Shown here: piece by piece, positions 15,850 through 24,862 of the stretch | Position numbering within the stretch: the stretch's first letter is position 1 | Layout of the letters: each line of letters starts with the position of its first letter | NCBI GenBank assembly: GCA_002342685.1 | Contig: DDQN01000017.1 | Span: 1 to 43,965 of the forward strand | Direction of reading: 5' to 3' | DNA length: 43,965 nucleotides | Source: Vibrio sp. UBA2441 | GTDB lineage: Bacteria > Pseudomonadota > Gammaproteobacteria > Enterobacterales > Vibrionaceae | Notes under the pieces: model-generated | Databases searched by the model: none | Seen by the model: the letters and a program-made list of their open reading frames with translations, nothing else | What the model was told of the DNA's origin: nothing | Translations under genes and position numbers: made by a program

Positions 15850-16938
15850 TTAATGTTGTTCCGCTAATGCCGCTAATTGATCAGCTTGGTGTTCCTGCAG
15901 AACAGGATCAACCAAACTTTGCAAATCACCTTCCATTACTTCTGACAGGCGATAGAGCGTCAACGTAATACGGTGATCCGAAACGCGGCCTTGAGGATAA
16001 TTATAAGTACGAATTCGATCACTACGGTCACCAGAACCAAGTAGATTTCGACGAGTATCAGAAACCTCTGCAGCGCGACGTGCCTCTTCAGCCTGAATAA
16101 TACGAGCAGCAAGCACTGACATCGCTTTTGCTTTGTTTTTGTGTTGAGAGCGCTCATCCTGACACTCAACTACCGTACCTGTAGGTAAGTGAGTAATACG
16201 AATAGCAGAATCGGTGGTGTTTACGTGCTGACCACCAGCACCAGAAGCTCGGAAAGTATCTATTTTCAAATCGCTGGCTTTAATTTGAGGCAGGTCCGCT
16301 TCTGGGATTTCAGCCATAACAGCAACAGTACAAGCAGATGTATGCACACGACCTTGAGATTCGGTAGCAGGCACACGCTGAACGCGGTGACCGCCTGACT
16401 CAAATTTCAACACGCCGTAAGCACCGTCACCGGATACTTTTGCGATCATCTCTTTAAAACCACCCTGCTCTGAAATATTGGAGCTCATTACTTCAATGCG
16501 CCAGCCCATTTTTTCAGCAAATTTGCTGTACATGCGGAATAGGTCACCGGCAAAAATACCTGCCTCATCGCCACCCGCACCCGCACGAATTTCTAAGAAA
16601 CAATTTCGTTCATCATTAGGGTCTTTTGGAATAAGCAATATTTGCAGATCTTCTGTGAGCTTTTCAATCTGAGCTTTTGCGTCTTTAATCTCTTCTTGCG
16701 CCATTTCACGCATTTCTTCATCATCTTCATTGGCCATCTCTTGCGCGGCAACGAGATCGTCTTGAGCTTGTTGGTAGTCTTGGAAGCATTTCGTCACTTC
16801 CTCAAGCTGAGAATATTCCTTGGACAATGAGCGAAATTTATTTTGGTCCCCAATAATCTCAGGATCACCAAGTAAATGCTGAACCTCTTCGTAACGTTCA
16901 ACGAGGGTTTCAAGCTTAGTAAGAATGGATGATTTCAT
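15850..16938 (-). CDS. prfA: Peptide chain release factor 1
   Basis: RF1 recognises UAA and UAG and triggers peptide release. It is 362 residues long. The codon-recognition segment appears as RVPATESQGRVH (the P-x-T tripeptide as PAT), and the peptidyl-transferase motif as RASGAGGQHVNTTDSA, whose GGQ glutamine is the PrmC target. The N-terminal long helices (residues 1-100) are rich in Glu and Gln. It lies eight bases downstream of hemA and just before prmC. Confidence 0.97.
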   Translation of the reverse strand: MKSSILTKLETLVERYEEVQHLLGDPEIIGDQNKFRSLSKEYSQLEEVTKCFQDYQQAQDDLVAAQEMANEDDEEMREMAQEEIKDAKAQIEKLTEDLQILLIPKDPNDERNCFLEIRAGAGGDEAGIFAGDLFRMYSKFAEKMGWRIEVMSSNISEQGGFKEMIAKVSGDGAYGVLKFESGGHRVQRVPATESQGRVHTSACTVAVMAEIPEADLPQIKASDLKIDTFRASGAGGQHVNTTDSAIRITHLPTGTVVECQDERSQHKNKAKAMSVLAARIIQAEEARRAAEVSDTRRNLLGSGDRSDRIRTYNYPQGRVSDHRITLTLYRLSEVMEGDLQSLVDPVLQEHQADQLAALAEQH

Positions 16939-16946
16939 AGTCTTCT

Positions 16947-18215
16947 TTAATTCTGTTGGAGGTCATCTAGACCTAAACTCTGCCTAATTACAGAGAGTTT
17001 CTCTGGCTCGCCTTGCTCTGCAGCACTTTGTAGTGCACGAGTCGGAGCGTGGATTAATCGATTTGTTAGCTTATTGCTTAATTCTAACAATATTCTTTCA
17101 GGATCGCCGCCAGAAGATAGAGATTGCATACTTTTAGCAATTAATTCTTCACGTATTGAGTTCGCCGAAGTGCGATATTCCCGGATGCTATCGACCGCTT
17201 GTAATGAGCGTAGCCAGGTCATAAATACCGCACTTTCTTCTGAAACAATGGCCTCAGCCTGAATGGCCTCAACTTTTCGCTGTTCGATATTCTGATTCAC
17301 GATCGACTGTAGATCGTCGACAGTATACAAATAGATGTCGTTTAAATCACCTACTTGCTGTTCAACATCTCTAGGAACAGCAATATCAACGATAAGGATA
17401 GGTTGGCGCTTACGTTTTCGAATGGCGCTTTCTACCATGCCTTTACCAATGATAGGAAGCGGGCTAGCTGTTGAGCTAATCACAATGTCTGCTTTATGCA
17501 AATAGTCAGGGATATCAGGCAGGCTTATCACATCTGCCCCAAATTGCTGGGCCAGCCCCATTGCTCTTTCTCGCGTACGGTTTGCAACAATGATTTTTTC
17601 ACAACCATTGTCGGCTAAGTGTTTGGCCACCAATTCGATAGTCTCACCCGCCCCGACAAGAAGGACAGTCGATTCAGCCAAAGATTCAAAGATATGCTTA
17701 GCCAATGTACAAGCAGCATAGGCAACGGAAACTGCACTTCCACCAATTTCCGTTTCTGTACGAACTTTTTTTGCTACTGAAAAGGTTTTTTGGAACAGTT
17801 TTTCCATTGTCCCATCAACGGCTCTATCTTCACGAGCACCAGAATAAGCTTGTTTAACCTGGCCTAGAATCTGCGGCTCTCCAAGCACTAAAGAATCTAA
17901 ACCACAAGAAACACGCATTAAGTGCTTAATAGCCGCTTGTTCTTCATAGACATAGAGACTCGACTTGAGCTCTTCTAGCTTGATAGAGTGAAACTGAGTT
18001 AACCATTCAATAACACTATTCTTGCTGGCGGATTTTTTTAAGTCACAATAAATCTCAGTTCGGTTACAAGTGGATATAACAACTCCACTATTTATATGAG
18101 CGTTAGATTTAAGTTGCTGATGAGCCTCAGAAAGTTTCTCTGGGGAAAAAGCAACCTTTTCTCGCAATTCAACCGACGCTGTATTGTGATTGATACCAAT
18201 AGCAAGCAAAGACAT
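16947..18215 (-). CDS. hemA: Glutamyl-tRNA reductase
   Basis: Reduces glutamyl-tRNA to glutamate 1-semialdehyde, the first committed step of C5 tetrapyrrole synthesis. This is the step that uses the product of gltX at the other end of the window. It is 422 residues long. The catalytic Cys50 sits in ISTCNRTEIYC, and the NADPH domain contains LLVGAGETIELVAKHL (about 185-200). The N-terminus is MSLLAIGINHNTASVELREK, as in other HemA proteins. It is the first gene of the minus-strand operon ending in kdsA, divergent from lolB across 160 bases. Confidence 0.97.
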   Translation of the reverse strand: MSLLAIGINHNTASVELREKVAFSPEKLSEAHQQLKSNAHINSGVVISTCNRTEIYCDLKKSASKNSVIEWLTQFHSIKLEELKSSLYVYEEQAAIKHLMRVSCGLDSLVLGEPQILGQVKQAYSGAREDRAVDGTMEKLFQKTFSVAKKVRTETEIGGSAVSVAYAACTLAKHIFESLAESTVLLVGAGETIELVAKHLADNGCEKIIVANRTRERAMGLAQQFGADVISLPDIPDYLHKADIVISSTASPLPIIGKGMVESAIRKRKRQPILIVDIAVPRDVEQQVGDLNDIYLYTVDDLQSIVNQNIEQRKVEAIQAEAIVSEESAVFMTWLRSLQAVDSIREYRTSANSIREELIAKSMQSLSSGGDPERILLELSNKLTNRLIHAPTRALQSAAEQGEPEKLSVIRQSLGLDDLQQN

Positions 18216-18302
18216 TAAATATGGTTTCTCAGGTTAGAAAATAAATCAAAAACAGAATTTTACTTGATGGGCAGGAGTAATAAAAGGGGGGGATCCATTT
18301 GT

Positions 18303-18331
18303 TTTACTGACTTCGTGATTTAGGTGATATA
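18303..18331 (+). promoter_or_regulatory. Candidate promoter of lolB
   Basis: TTTACT (18303-18308) and GATATA (18326-18331) are separated by 17 bases in the hemA-lolB divergent spacer, about 45 bases before the lolB ATG. The hexamers are only moderately good. Confidence 0.3.
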
Positions 18332-18375
18332 GTTACCCCTAAAGTTGTAACGAAAACCTCTGAAAGTCGATAGTA

Positions 18376-18999
18376 ATGAAAAAAAAACCACCTACATTGA
18401 AAAACTTACAGTTATCCTTATTTTTTATACTCTTATCACTAATTATTTCTGGGTGTGAAACGGTTCCACCGCAATCAATAACCAGTGTTCAGTGGCAATC
18501 TCATCAAACCTTATTAGCAAATATTGACACATTTGAAGCCAATGGAAAAATTGGTTTTAGATCGCCAAAAGAAAGGCTCAGTGTCAATTTTAATTGGAAA
18601 CACTCACCAAACGAGAGCCAGTTACGCCTAATTAATTTTTTAGGCAACACAGTGTTAACTCTGGTAATGACCCCCCAAGGGGCTCAAGTCACCACCTCGG
18701 ACGACCAAGTTTATCAACATAAAAATGCCAATACATTATTCTATAACTTAACTGGCATTTCTTTTCCAGTGACTCAAATGCAAGACTGGATAAAAGGGCA
18801 ACCCACTCAAGCAGACAGCTATGCGCTAAACGAAACTCATACCTTAAGTTCGCTCACAAAAAGAACCGGAAGGGATACATGGAGAATGAGCTACACAAGT
18901 TATCAGGATATTGAACAAATACCCTTCCCTTATCAAATGAGCCTTAAACAAACAGACACTTCAGTGAAAATCGTTGTTTCTAAATGGGTAATAAATTAA
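18376..18999 (+). CDS. lolB: Outer-membrane lipoprotein receptor LolB
   Basis: Receives lipoproteins from LolA and inserts them in the outer membrane. A 207-residue protein with a signal peptide and lipobox ISGC (Cys27). The family stretch FEANGKIGFRSPKERLSVNFNW is recognisable near residues 53-74. The protein is its own type of substrate, being a lipoprotein. It is divergent from hemA and overlaps the ispE start by one base, the usual lolB-ispE-prs order. Confidence 0.92.
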   Translation: MKKKPPTLKNLQLSLFFILLSLIISGCETVPPQSITSVQWQSHQTLLANIDTFEANGKIGFRSPKERLSVNFNWKHSPNESQLRLINFLGNTVLTLVMTPQGAQVTTSDDQVYQHKNANTLFYNLTGISFPVTQMQDWIKGQPTQADSYALNETHTLSSLTKRTGRDTWRMSYTSYQDIEQIPFPYQMSLKQTDTSVKIVVSKWVIN

Positions 19000-19877
19000 T
19001 GATCAAAGATAAAATGGTCTGGCCATCACCCGCAAAACTCAACTTATTTTTGTATATCACTGGACGTAGGGAGGACGGATATCACGAGTTACAAACCCTT
19101 TTCCAGTTTCTAGATTATGGTGACAGCCTGACCATACAAGCCAACGACAGCGGTGAAATAACACTCACTCCAGAGATAGAAGGGCTTCCTCAAGAACAAA
19201 ACTTAATATGGAAAGCCGCAAGAGCGTTACAGGAACGAGCACCATGCCCCGTCGGCGCTGACATCTGCCTAGAAAAAAGATTACCTATGGGAGGTGGCAT
19301 AGGTGGAGGCTCATCTAATGCAGCGACTGCATTAGTCGCCCTTAATTACCTATGGAAACTCAATCTTTCCGATGACGTCTTGGCTGAAATTGGTCTTAAG
19401 TTAGGGGCCGATGTCCCAGTTTTCGTAAAAGGTTTTGCAGCATTTGCACAAGGCGTGGGTGAAAAACTACAAAAAGTAGAACCAGAAGAAAAATGGTATC
19501 TGGTGGTAAGACCTAATGTTGGGATCTCAACGGCAGAAATATTCACACACCCGGACCTTACAAGAGATACAACAAAACGTGATATATCAGAGTTGCTATC
19601 CCGATCACAGGAAAACGATTGCGAAAAAATAGTACGTTTGATCTATCCAGAGGTTGATAAGCAACTTTCTTGGCTGCTACAATACGCGCCGTCGAGATTG
19701 ACGGGCACCGGCTCTTGTGTGTTTTCTGAATTTGAAACTAAATTAGAAGCAGAACAGATCCGTGCTAAACTTCCTGACAATGTCTCCGCATTTATTGCGC
19801 AAGGGCGAAATGTTTCCCCCTTGAAAGAGACACTAGCTAACTTTAAGTTAGCCAACACCCAAACCCAACCGATTTAA
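18999..19877 (+). CDS. ispE: 4-diphosphocytidyl-2-C-methyl-D-erythritol kinase
   Basis: GHMP kinase of the non-mevalonate isoprenoid pathway. The ATP-binding glycine-rich loop is LPMGGGIGGGSSNAAT, and SPAKLNLFLYITGRREDGYH marks the N-terminus. The chosen ATG at 18999 overlaps the lolB stop (TAATG) and gives 292 residues. An ATG at 18984 is in frame and would add five residues. The C-terminal RLTGTGSCVFSEF is also typical. Translation is probably coupled to lolB. The next gene prs starts 28 bases later. Confidence 0.95.
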   Translation: MIKDKMVWPSPAKLNLFLYITGRREDGYHELQTLFQFLDYGDSLTIQANDSGEITLTPEIEGLPQEQNLIWKAARALQERAPCPVGADICLEKRLPMGGGIGGGSSNAATALVALNYLWKLNLSDDVLAEIGLKLGADVPVFVKGFAAFAQGVGEKLQKVEPEEKWYLVVRPNVGISTAEIFTHPDLTRDTTKRDISELLSRSQENDCEKIVRLIYPEVDKQLSWLLQYAPSRLTGTGSCVFSEFETKLEAEQIRAKLPDNVSAFIAQGRNVSPLKETLANFKLANTQTQPI

Positions 19878-19905
19878 AACTGGACGCAACCCTGAGGTTT
19901 CCACC

Positions 19906-20850
19906 GTGCCTGATATGAAGCTATTTGCTGGTAACGCTACACCTGAACTAGCCCAACGTATTGCTGATCGTCTCTATATTTCTCTTGGTGATGCTACTGT
20001 AGACCGTTTCTCCGATGGAGAAGTTGCAGTACAAATCAATGAAAATGTTCGTGGTAGTGATGTTTTCATCATCCAATCTACTTGTGCACCAACCAATGAT
20101 AATCTAATGGAATTGGTTGTTATGATTGACGCAATGCGCCGAGCTTCAGCTGGCCGTATTACTGCCGTTATTCCATACTTTGGCTACGCGCGCCAAGACC
20201 GTCGTGTACGTTCTGCCCGTGTGCCAATTACTGCAAAAGTTGTTGCAGACTTTCTTTCTAACGTTGGCGTAGACCGCGTACTTACTATCGATTTACACGC
20301 AGAACAGATTCAGGGCTTCTTCGATGTACCTGTTGATAATATCTTTGGTACTCCAGTACTTTTAGAAGATATGATTGCGCGTGGTCTAGAAGATCCTGTT
20401 GTTGTATCTCCAGACTTAGGTGGTGTAGTACGTGCTCGTGCAACAGCAAAAGCACTAGGTAATGTTGATATCGCAATCGTTGATAAGCGTCGTCCTAGAG
20501 CAAATGTTTCTGAAGTGATGAACCTTATCGGTGAAGTTGAAGGTCGCGACTGTGTGATCGTTGACGACATGATTGATACAGGCGGTACACTTTGTAAAGC
20601 AGCTGAAGCGCTTAAACAACGTGGTGCTAAACGTGTTTATGCTTACGCAACTCACGCTGTTTTCTCTGGCAATGCAGCGAAGAACATTGGTAGCTCAGTA
20701 TTAGATCAGGTTATTATCACTGATTCAATTAAGCTATCTGATGAAATGGCAGCAACGGAAAAAGTAACTCAGCTTACACTTTCCAGTATGCTTGCTGAAG
20801 CCATTCGTCGCATTAGCAACGAAGAGTCTATTTCTGCAATGTTTAGCTAA
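19906..20850 (+). CDS. prs: Ribose-phosphate pyrophosphokinase
   Basis: Makes PRPP from ribose 5-phosphate and ATP, feeding purine, pyrimidine, histidine and NAD synthesis. The start is GTG (19906), giving MPDMKLFAGNATPELAQ as in E. coli, whose prs also uses GTG. A TGAGG ribosome site lies upstream. Motifs seen are YFGYARQDRR, DLHAEQIQGFFD and the PRPP loop VDDMIDTGGTL. The 314 residues match the family. A terminator follows at 20902-20930, then the heptamer repeat. Confidence 0.97.
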   Translation: MPDMKLFAGNATPELAQRIADRLYISLGDATVDRFSDGEVAVQINENVRGSDVFIIQSTCAPTNDNLMELVVMIDAMRRASAGRITAVIPYFGYARQDRRVRSARVPITAKVVADFLSNVGVDRVLTIDLHAEQIQGFFDVPVDNIFGTPVLLEDMIARGLEDPVVVSPDLGGVVRARATAKALGNVDIAIVDKRRPRANVSEVMNLIGEVEGRDCVIVDDMIDTGGTLCKAAEALKQRGAKRVYAYATHAVFSGNAAKNIGSSVLDQVIITDSIKLSDEMAATEKVTQLTLSSMLAEAIRRISNEESISAMFS

Positions 20851-20901
20851 ACATCGTAAGATTTATTGCTTCAAGCACCAGATATCAAGTTATACATTTA
20901 A

Positions 20902-20930
20902 AACGCTTCACAGTGTGGAGCGTTTTTCTT
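20902..20930 (+). terminator. Intrinsic terminator after prs
   Basis: AACGCTTCA (20902-20910) and TGGAGCGTT (20916-20924) form a 9-base stem with one G-T wobble around CAGTG and end in a T-rich run. Confidence 0.85.
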
Positions 20931-20932
20931 TT

Positions 20933-20967
20933 ACCCTATAACCCATAACCCATAACCCATAACCCAT
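20933..20967. repeat. Heptamer tandem repeat (AACCCAT)
   Basis: Four exact AACCCAT units (20940-20967) are preceded by one variant, ACCCTAT (20933-20939). It lies between the prs terminator and pth. Related GGGTTAT/TACCCAT strings occur in two other spacers of this window. Confidence 0.9.
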
Positions 20968-21046
20968 TTTATCGCACCTATCGCCTATTCCCTGCCGCTT
21001 ATGCTATCATACCGCGCTTTTTGTGATTCCAAGAGAGATCCTAACC

Positions 21047-21637
21047 GTGAGTCAAGAAATTAAACTTCTTGTAGGACTGGCTAATCCCGGCCCTGAATAC
21101 GCTAAAACCCGACATAATGCCGGAGCATGGGTCGTTGAAGAATTAGCACGAGTTCATAACATAACTTTAAAGAATGAAACTAAATTTTATGGTTATACCG
21201 GAAGAATTCTGGTTAATGGTCATGATCTTCGCCTGCTAATACCGACCACCTTTATGAATTTGTCGGGAAAGGCGGTATCGGCTCTGGCAAATTTTTACCA
21301 AATTAAGCCAGAAGAGATTATGGTCGCACATGATGAACTTGACCTTCCTCCTGGAATTGGGAAATTCAAAAAAGGCGGCGGTCATGGTGGACATAACGGC
21401 CTACGCGACACAATAAGCAAACTTGGCAATAATAAAGAATTCTATCGCCTACGGATCGGTATTGGCCATCCTGGGCATAAAGACAAAGTATCAGGCTATG
21501 TGTTGGGCAAAGCACCTGCTAAAGAGCAGGAGTATATCGAAGCTATTGTGGACGAATCCGTTCGTAGTCTCGACATCTTACTAAAAGATGGCTTAACCAA
21601 AGCACAAAATCGCTTACATACGTTCAAAGCAGAATAA
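21047..21637 (+). CDS. pth: Peptidyl-tRNA hydrolase
   Basis: Releases peptides from peptidyl-tRNAs dropped by ribosomes. The GTG at 21047 gives MSQEIKLLVGLANPGPEYAK and 196 residues, the usual Vibrio length. The frame is open back to 21023, but GAGAGA at 21033-21038 is well placed for the GTG. The catalytic His23 is in KTRHNAG, and HDELDL and KKGGGHGGHNGL are further family motifs. It lies 10 bases before ychF, and the pth-ychF pair is conserved. Confidence 0.95.
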   Translation: MSQEIKLLVGLANPGPEYAKTRHNAGAWVVEELARVHNITLKNETKFYGYTGRILVNGHDLRLLIPTTFMNLSGKAVSALANFYQIKPEEIMVAHDELDLPPGIGKFKKGGGHGGHNGLRDTISKLGNNKEFYRLRIGIGHPGHKDKVSGYVLGKAPAKEQEYIEAIVDESVRSLDILLKDGLTKAQNRLHTFKAE

Positions 21638-21647
21638 GGTTTATATC

Positions 21648-22739
21648 ATGGGTTTTAAATGTGGCATCGTTGGCTTACCAAACGTAGGTAAATCAACTCT
21701 GTTTAACGCACTAACTAAAGCGGGCATCGAAGCAGCAAATTTCCCTTTTTGTACTATCGAGCCGAATACAGGGATCGTACCTGTACCCGATCTTCGACTA
21801 GATGCACTAGCTGAAATTGTAAACCCTCAGCGCATTCTTCCTACTACCATGGAATTTGTAGACATTGCAGGTTTAGTAGCAGGTGCTTCCAAAGGTGAAG
21901 GTTTAGGTAATAAATTCCTAGCTAACATCCGTGAAACTGACGCTATCGGCCACGTTGTCCGCTGTTTTGAAAACGAGAACATCGTTCACGTTGCAGGTAA
22001 AATATCGCCTTTAGAAGATATTGAAATCATCAACTTAGAACTCGCTTTAGCTGATTTAGACTCCTGTGAACGAGCTATTCAACGTCAGGCTAAAAAAGCC
22101 AAAGGCGGTGATAAAGATGCAAAATTTGAGATTACCGTGCTTGAAAAGCTTCTACCTGTACTCACCGAAGGTGGTATGGCTAGAACCGTGGAATTAGCGA
22201 AAGAAGAATTAGCGGCTATTGGCTATCTCAACTTCCTGACACTAAAGCCAACCATGTATATTGCAAATGTGAATGAAGATGGTTTTGAAGACAACCCATT
22301 CCTTGATCAAGTTCGTGAGTACGCTGAAAAAGAGAATAACGTTGTTGTTCCTGTTTGTGCCGCTATTGAATCAGAGCTTTCAGAACTCGATGATGAAGAC
22401 CGAGCTGAATTCTTGGAAGACATGGGTATTGAAGAGCCTGGCTTAAACCGTGTAATTCGTTCAGGATACGAATTGCTTACGCTTCAAACGTACTTTACTG
22501 CAGGCGTGAAAGAAGTTAGAGCATGGACGATCCCTATTGGTGCTACCGCTCCCCAGTCAGCTGGAAAGATCCATACTGATTTTGAAAAAGGTTTTATTCG
22601 GGCTGAAGTTGTTGGATATGATGACTTCATTCAGTTCCGAGGCGAAAGTGGAGCTAAAGAAGCTGGTAAATGGCGCCTAGAAGGTAAAGATTACATTGTC
22701 AAAGATGGCGATGTAGTACATTTCCGCTTTAATGTCTAA
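21648..22739 (+). CDS. ychF: Ribosome-binding ATPase/GTPase YchF
   Basis: An Obg-related P-loop NTPase (OLA1/YchF family) that prefers ATP and binds ribosomes. It is 363 residues long. The P-loop GLPNVGKST is near residues 8-16, DIAGLVAGASKGEGLGNKF near 70-88, and the base-recognition motif reads NVNE rather than NKxD, the family's reason for ATP use. The C-terminal TGS domain (about 275-363) is visible. It is co-transcribed with pth and followed by a terminator. Confidence 0.96.
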   Translation: MGFKCGIVGLPNVGKSTLFNALTKAGIEAANFPFCTIEPNTGIVPVPDLRLDALAEIVNPQRILPTTMEFVDIAGLVAGASKGEGLGNKFLANIRETDAIGHVVRCFENENIVHVAGKISPLEDIEIINLELALADLDSCERAIQRQAKKAKGGDKDAKFEITVLEKLLPVLTEGGMARTVELAKEELAAIGYLNFLTLKPTMYIANVNEDGFEDNPFLDQVREYAEKENNVVVPVCAAIESELSELDDEDRAEFLEDMGIEEPGLNRVIRSGYELLTLQTYFTAGVKEVRAWTIPIGATAPQSAGKIHTDFEKGFIRAEVVGYDDFIQFRGESGAKEAGKWRLEGKDYIVKDGDVVHFRFNV

Positions 22740-22756
22740 GTAGAAATCTAGAATCT

Positions 22757-22788
22757 AAAAAAGTCAGCCTAAATTGCTGGCTTTTTTT
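22757..22788 (+). terminator. Intrinsic terminator after ychF
   Basis: AAGTCAGC (22761-22768) pairs with GCTGGCTT (22776-22783), with one G-T wobble, followed by a T-run. Leading A residues extend the symmetry. Confidence 0.85.
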
Positions 22789-22904
22789 ATAACTATTTTC
22801 CTGTTTTTTTTAGGGATTTATTGCTAGTTTTTGGGTAAAAATAGCACGCTTTGTTTAAAAAAGACTCGAACAGTCAATTCTGAACGATTTATTCAAAAAA
22901 ACTA

Positions 22905-22933
22905 TTGACGGTTTTCTTACAGATCCGCATAAT
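22905..22933 (+). promoter_or_regulatory. Promoter of the tRNA-Met/tRNA-Leu unit
   Basis: TTGACG (22905-22910), a 17-base spacer, then CATAAT (22928-22933) with a GCGC discriminator, 57 bases before tRNA-Met. This is strong and typical of a stable-RNA promoter. Confidence 0.75.
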
Positions 22934-22990
22934 GCGCTCCGTTCTCGTCACTGGTTGAAAAAACAGAAACGAGAGATGAATGATTAAAAT

Positions 22991-23067
22991 GGCTACTTAG
23001 CTCAGTTGGTTAGAGCACATCACTCATAATGATGGGGTCGCAGGTTCAAATCCCGCAGTAGCCACCA
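22991..23067 (+). tRNA. tRNA-Met (anticodon CAT, elongator)
   Basis: A 77-base cloverleaf with acceptor GGCTACT/AGTAGCC and encoded CCA, and anticodon stem ATCACT-CAT-AATGAT. The sequence is nearly that of E. coli elongator metT, so initiator tRNA and tRNA-Ile2(CAT) are unlikely. It is followed by tRNA-Leu with no terminator between them. Confidence 0.95.
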
Positions 23068-23164
23068 TTAATTAATGGGAAACGGATTACCAGTCACAGG
23101 TAACTGAATTTCCATCTGATTAAACTAGCAACCTATATCGGTTGTCCTTAATTCAGAAAAACTT

Positions 23165-23249
23165 GCGGAAGTGGCGGAATTGGTAGACGCACCAGATTTA
23201 GGTTCTGGCGCCGCAAGGTGTGAGAGTTCAAGTCTCTCCTTCCGCACCA
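23165..23249 (+). tRNA. tRNA-Leu (anticodon TAG)
   Basis: An 85-base class II tRNA with acceptor GCGGAAG/CTTCCGC, anticodon loop TTTAGGT (anticodon TAG, reading CUA/CUN), a long variable arm GGCGCCGCAAGGTGT, and encoded CCA. It is probably transcribed with tRNA-Met from the promoter at 22905. Confidence 0.96.
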
Positions 23250-23257
23250 TTATTCAA

Positions 23258-23284
23258 AAAGCCCACATCATGTGGGCTTTTTTG
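23258..23284 (+). terminator. Intrinsic terminator after tRNA-Leu
   Basis: AAAGCCCACAT and ATGTGGGCTTT form an 11-base stem with a single C between the arms, so the inner pairs must open. A T-run follows. Confidence 0.88.
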
Positions 23285-23463
23285 TGTCTCAAGCAAAATT
23301 TTTTAATAACTAATGCCCATCTGAATAAGTCGACAATCAGAAAACGGCACAATAAAAGCGCCTTAAACAAAGAAGAAACCGCAGTAACTAGTGGATCTAA
23401 TTACTACATTTCTAACTTAGATGTACGGCGTTTTAACAAGCAAAACAAGTACTTGTTATAAAT

Positions 23464-24627
23464 CTATTTAAGACCTAATGCATACTTGAGAATTTGAGTT
23501 TTCACAGGACCTGCATTATCAGCAAGTTTCAAAGCGGCATTGCGAACCAGCTTAATTGGAGTAATGTCATTGCTAAACGTCTTATAAAAGAAGTCCATAC
23601 CCGACTGCATAAGCAGGTTATCTGGTCGACGCTTTCGTTCGTATTTTGCAAGATTTGTTTCCAGGTACCACTCCTTGTTACTTAATACGTCAAGTAGCGC
23701 TGTTACATCTTTGAAGCCAAGATTCACTCCTTGCCCTGCCAATGGATTAATAGTGTGAGCAGAGTCCCCTACTAATACACAACGGTTTTTTGCATAACTC
23801 TGGGCATGCCTTCTCGTTAAGGGAAATGCTCCTGCTTGCAACACCTTAATATCACCAAGCTCAGTAGGGAAATGTGATAAAACCTGCTCTCGCAAAGCTT
23901 CATTACCCATATTAACCAGCTGTTTTATGCGTTTAGGTTTATCGTACCAAACTAATGAACCCTGATTACCCTTCAATGGTAAAAATGATCTTGGCCCAGA
24001 CGGGGTAAACCACTGCCATGTAATATCTTGTTGTGGTTTCTCTGTCTCTACATTGATCAACATACAATCTTGGCGGTAGTCCCATGCGGTTACACCAATA
24101 CCAGCCATAGTGCGGACTTTAGAGTTTGCTCCATCAGCACCAATGACGAGATTAGCTTGCAAAACTTTACCTGAAGCCAGAGTCACTATCGGGTTACTAT
24201 CCGCGTAATCAATAGATGTTAGAGAGTCGGGGCAAAAACAGCTTAAATTTTTATATGATCCAAATTGCTCCCATAGCCCTAACTGAATTACTCGGTTTTC
24301 GACTATATATCCTAAACGATCCAGATCGAGTGATTCAGCGGAAAAACGCGTGCGACACTCATCACTTTCCCAAGTTTCCAGTCGTCGATATGGGCAATAC
24401 CTCTTAGCACTCACCCCTTCCCAAGATCCTAACTCCTGTAGTAACTGAACAGAAGCCATAGATATCGCGGATACGCGAATATCCATAGGTTGAGAAACCT
24501 CAAATGGCGATGGAGCGACGCCTTCTACAATAGCAACAGATTTACCCTGTTTCGCGAGTCCAAGTGCCGTAGCAGCACCAACCATACCGCCACCAATAAC
24601 GACAATATCAAATACTTCTCTATGCAT
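23464..24627 (-). CDS. ubiF: Ubiquinone-biosynthesis FAD hydroxylase, UbiF type
   Basis: A flavoprotein monooxygenase of the UbiH/UbiF/UbiI family. UbiF performs the C6 (DMQ to demethylubiquinol) hydroxylation. It is 387 residues long. The FAD motifs are IVVIGGGMVGAATALGLAKQ (about residues 8-27), IGADGANSKVR, and CVLVGDSAHTINPLAGQGVN near residue 275. UbiH and UbiI paralogues share these motifs. I choose UbiF from the overall sequence and from its place next to miaB, as in enteric genomes, where ubiF and miaB diverge. The miaB start lies 235 bases away. Confidence 0.86.
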   Translation of the reverse strand: MHREVFDIVVIGGGMVGAATALGLAKQGKSVAIVEGVAPSPFEVSQPMDIRVSAISMASVQLLQELGSWEGVSAKRYCPYRRLETWESDECRTRFSAESLDLDRLGYIVENRVIQLGLWEQFGSYKNLSCFCPDSLTSIDYADSNPIVTLASGKVLQANLVIGADGANSKVRTMAGIGVTAWDYRQDCMLINVETEKPQQDITWQWFTPSGPRSFLPLKGNQGSLVWYDKPKRIKQLVNMGNEALREQVLSHFPTELGDIKVLQAGAFPLTRRHAQSYAKNRCVLVGDSAHTINPLAGQGVNLGFKDVTALLDVLSNKEWYLETNLAKYERKRRPDNLLMQSGMDFFYKTFSNDITPIKLVRNAALKLADNAGPVKTQILKYALGLK

Positions 24628-24862
24628 CTTTACGTCTCTTTTTGCCTCAGCAGTAGCATTTTACTCAATTAACTAGCCATCTGGCTATAAATCCTAATAT
24701 CCACAATTTAACAAGGGGACTTCGACGGTTAAGGAATTCATTTATGCTGACTCTAGTCAGGCGGTTTTTAAAGCAGTACAATACGCGGCTTGCTGTCATT
24801 ATGGCAACACTGATAAGAGCGATTAGCGCTTAAACCGAAGAATTAATACGAGCGAATGTAAA

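Noticed and set aside
18984..18998. Earlier in-frame ATG as the ispE start
   Set aside because: It would make the gene overlap lolB by 16 bases. The ATG at 18999 gives the TAATG junction and the usual family N-terminus.
22991..23067. tRNA with CAT anticodon as tRNA-Ile2 or initiator tRNA
   Set aside because: The body is almost identical to E. coli elongator tRNA-Met. The initiator would lack the first acceptor pair, and tRNA-Ile2 has a different acceptor sequence.
23171..23461. 96-residue frame starting MAELVDAPDLGSG
   Set aside because: Its start lies inside tRNA-Leu. This peptide is the familiar false translation of a leucine tRNA.
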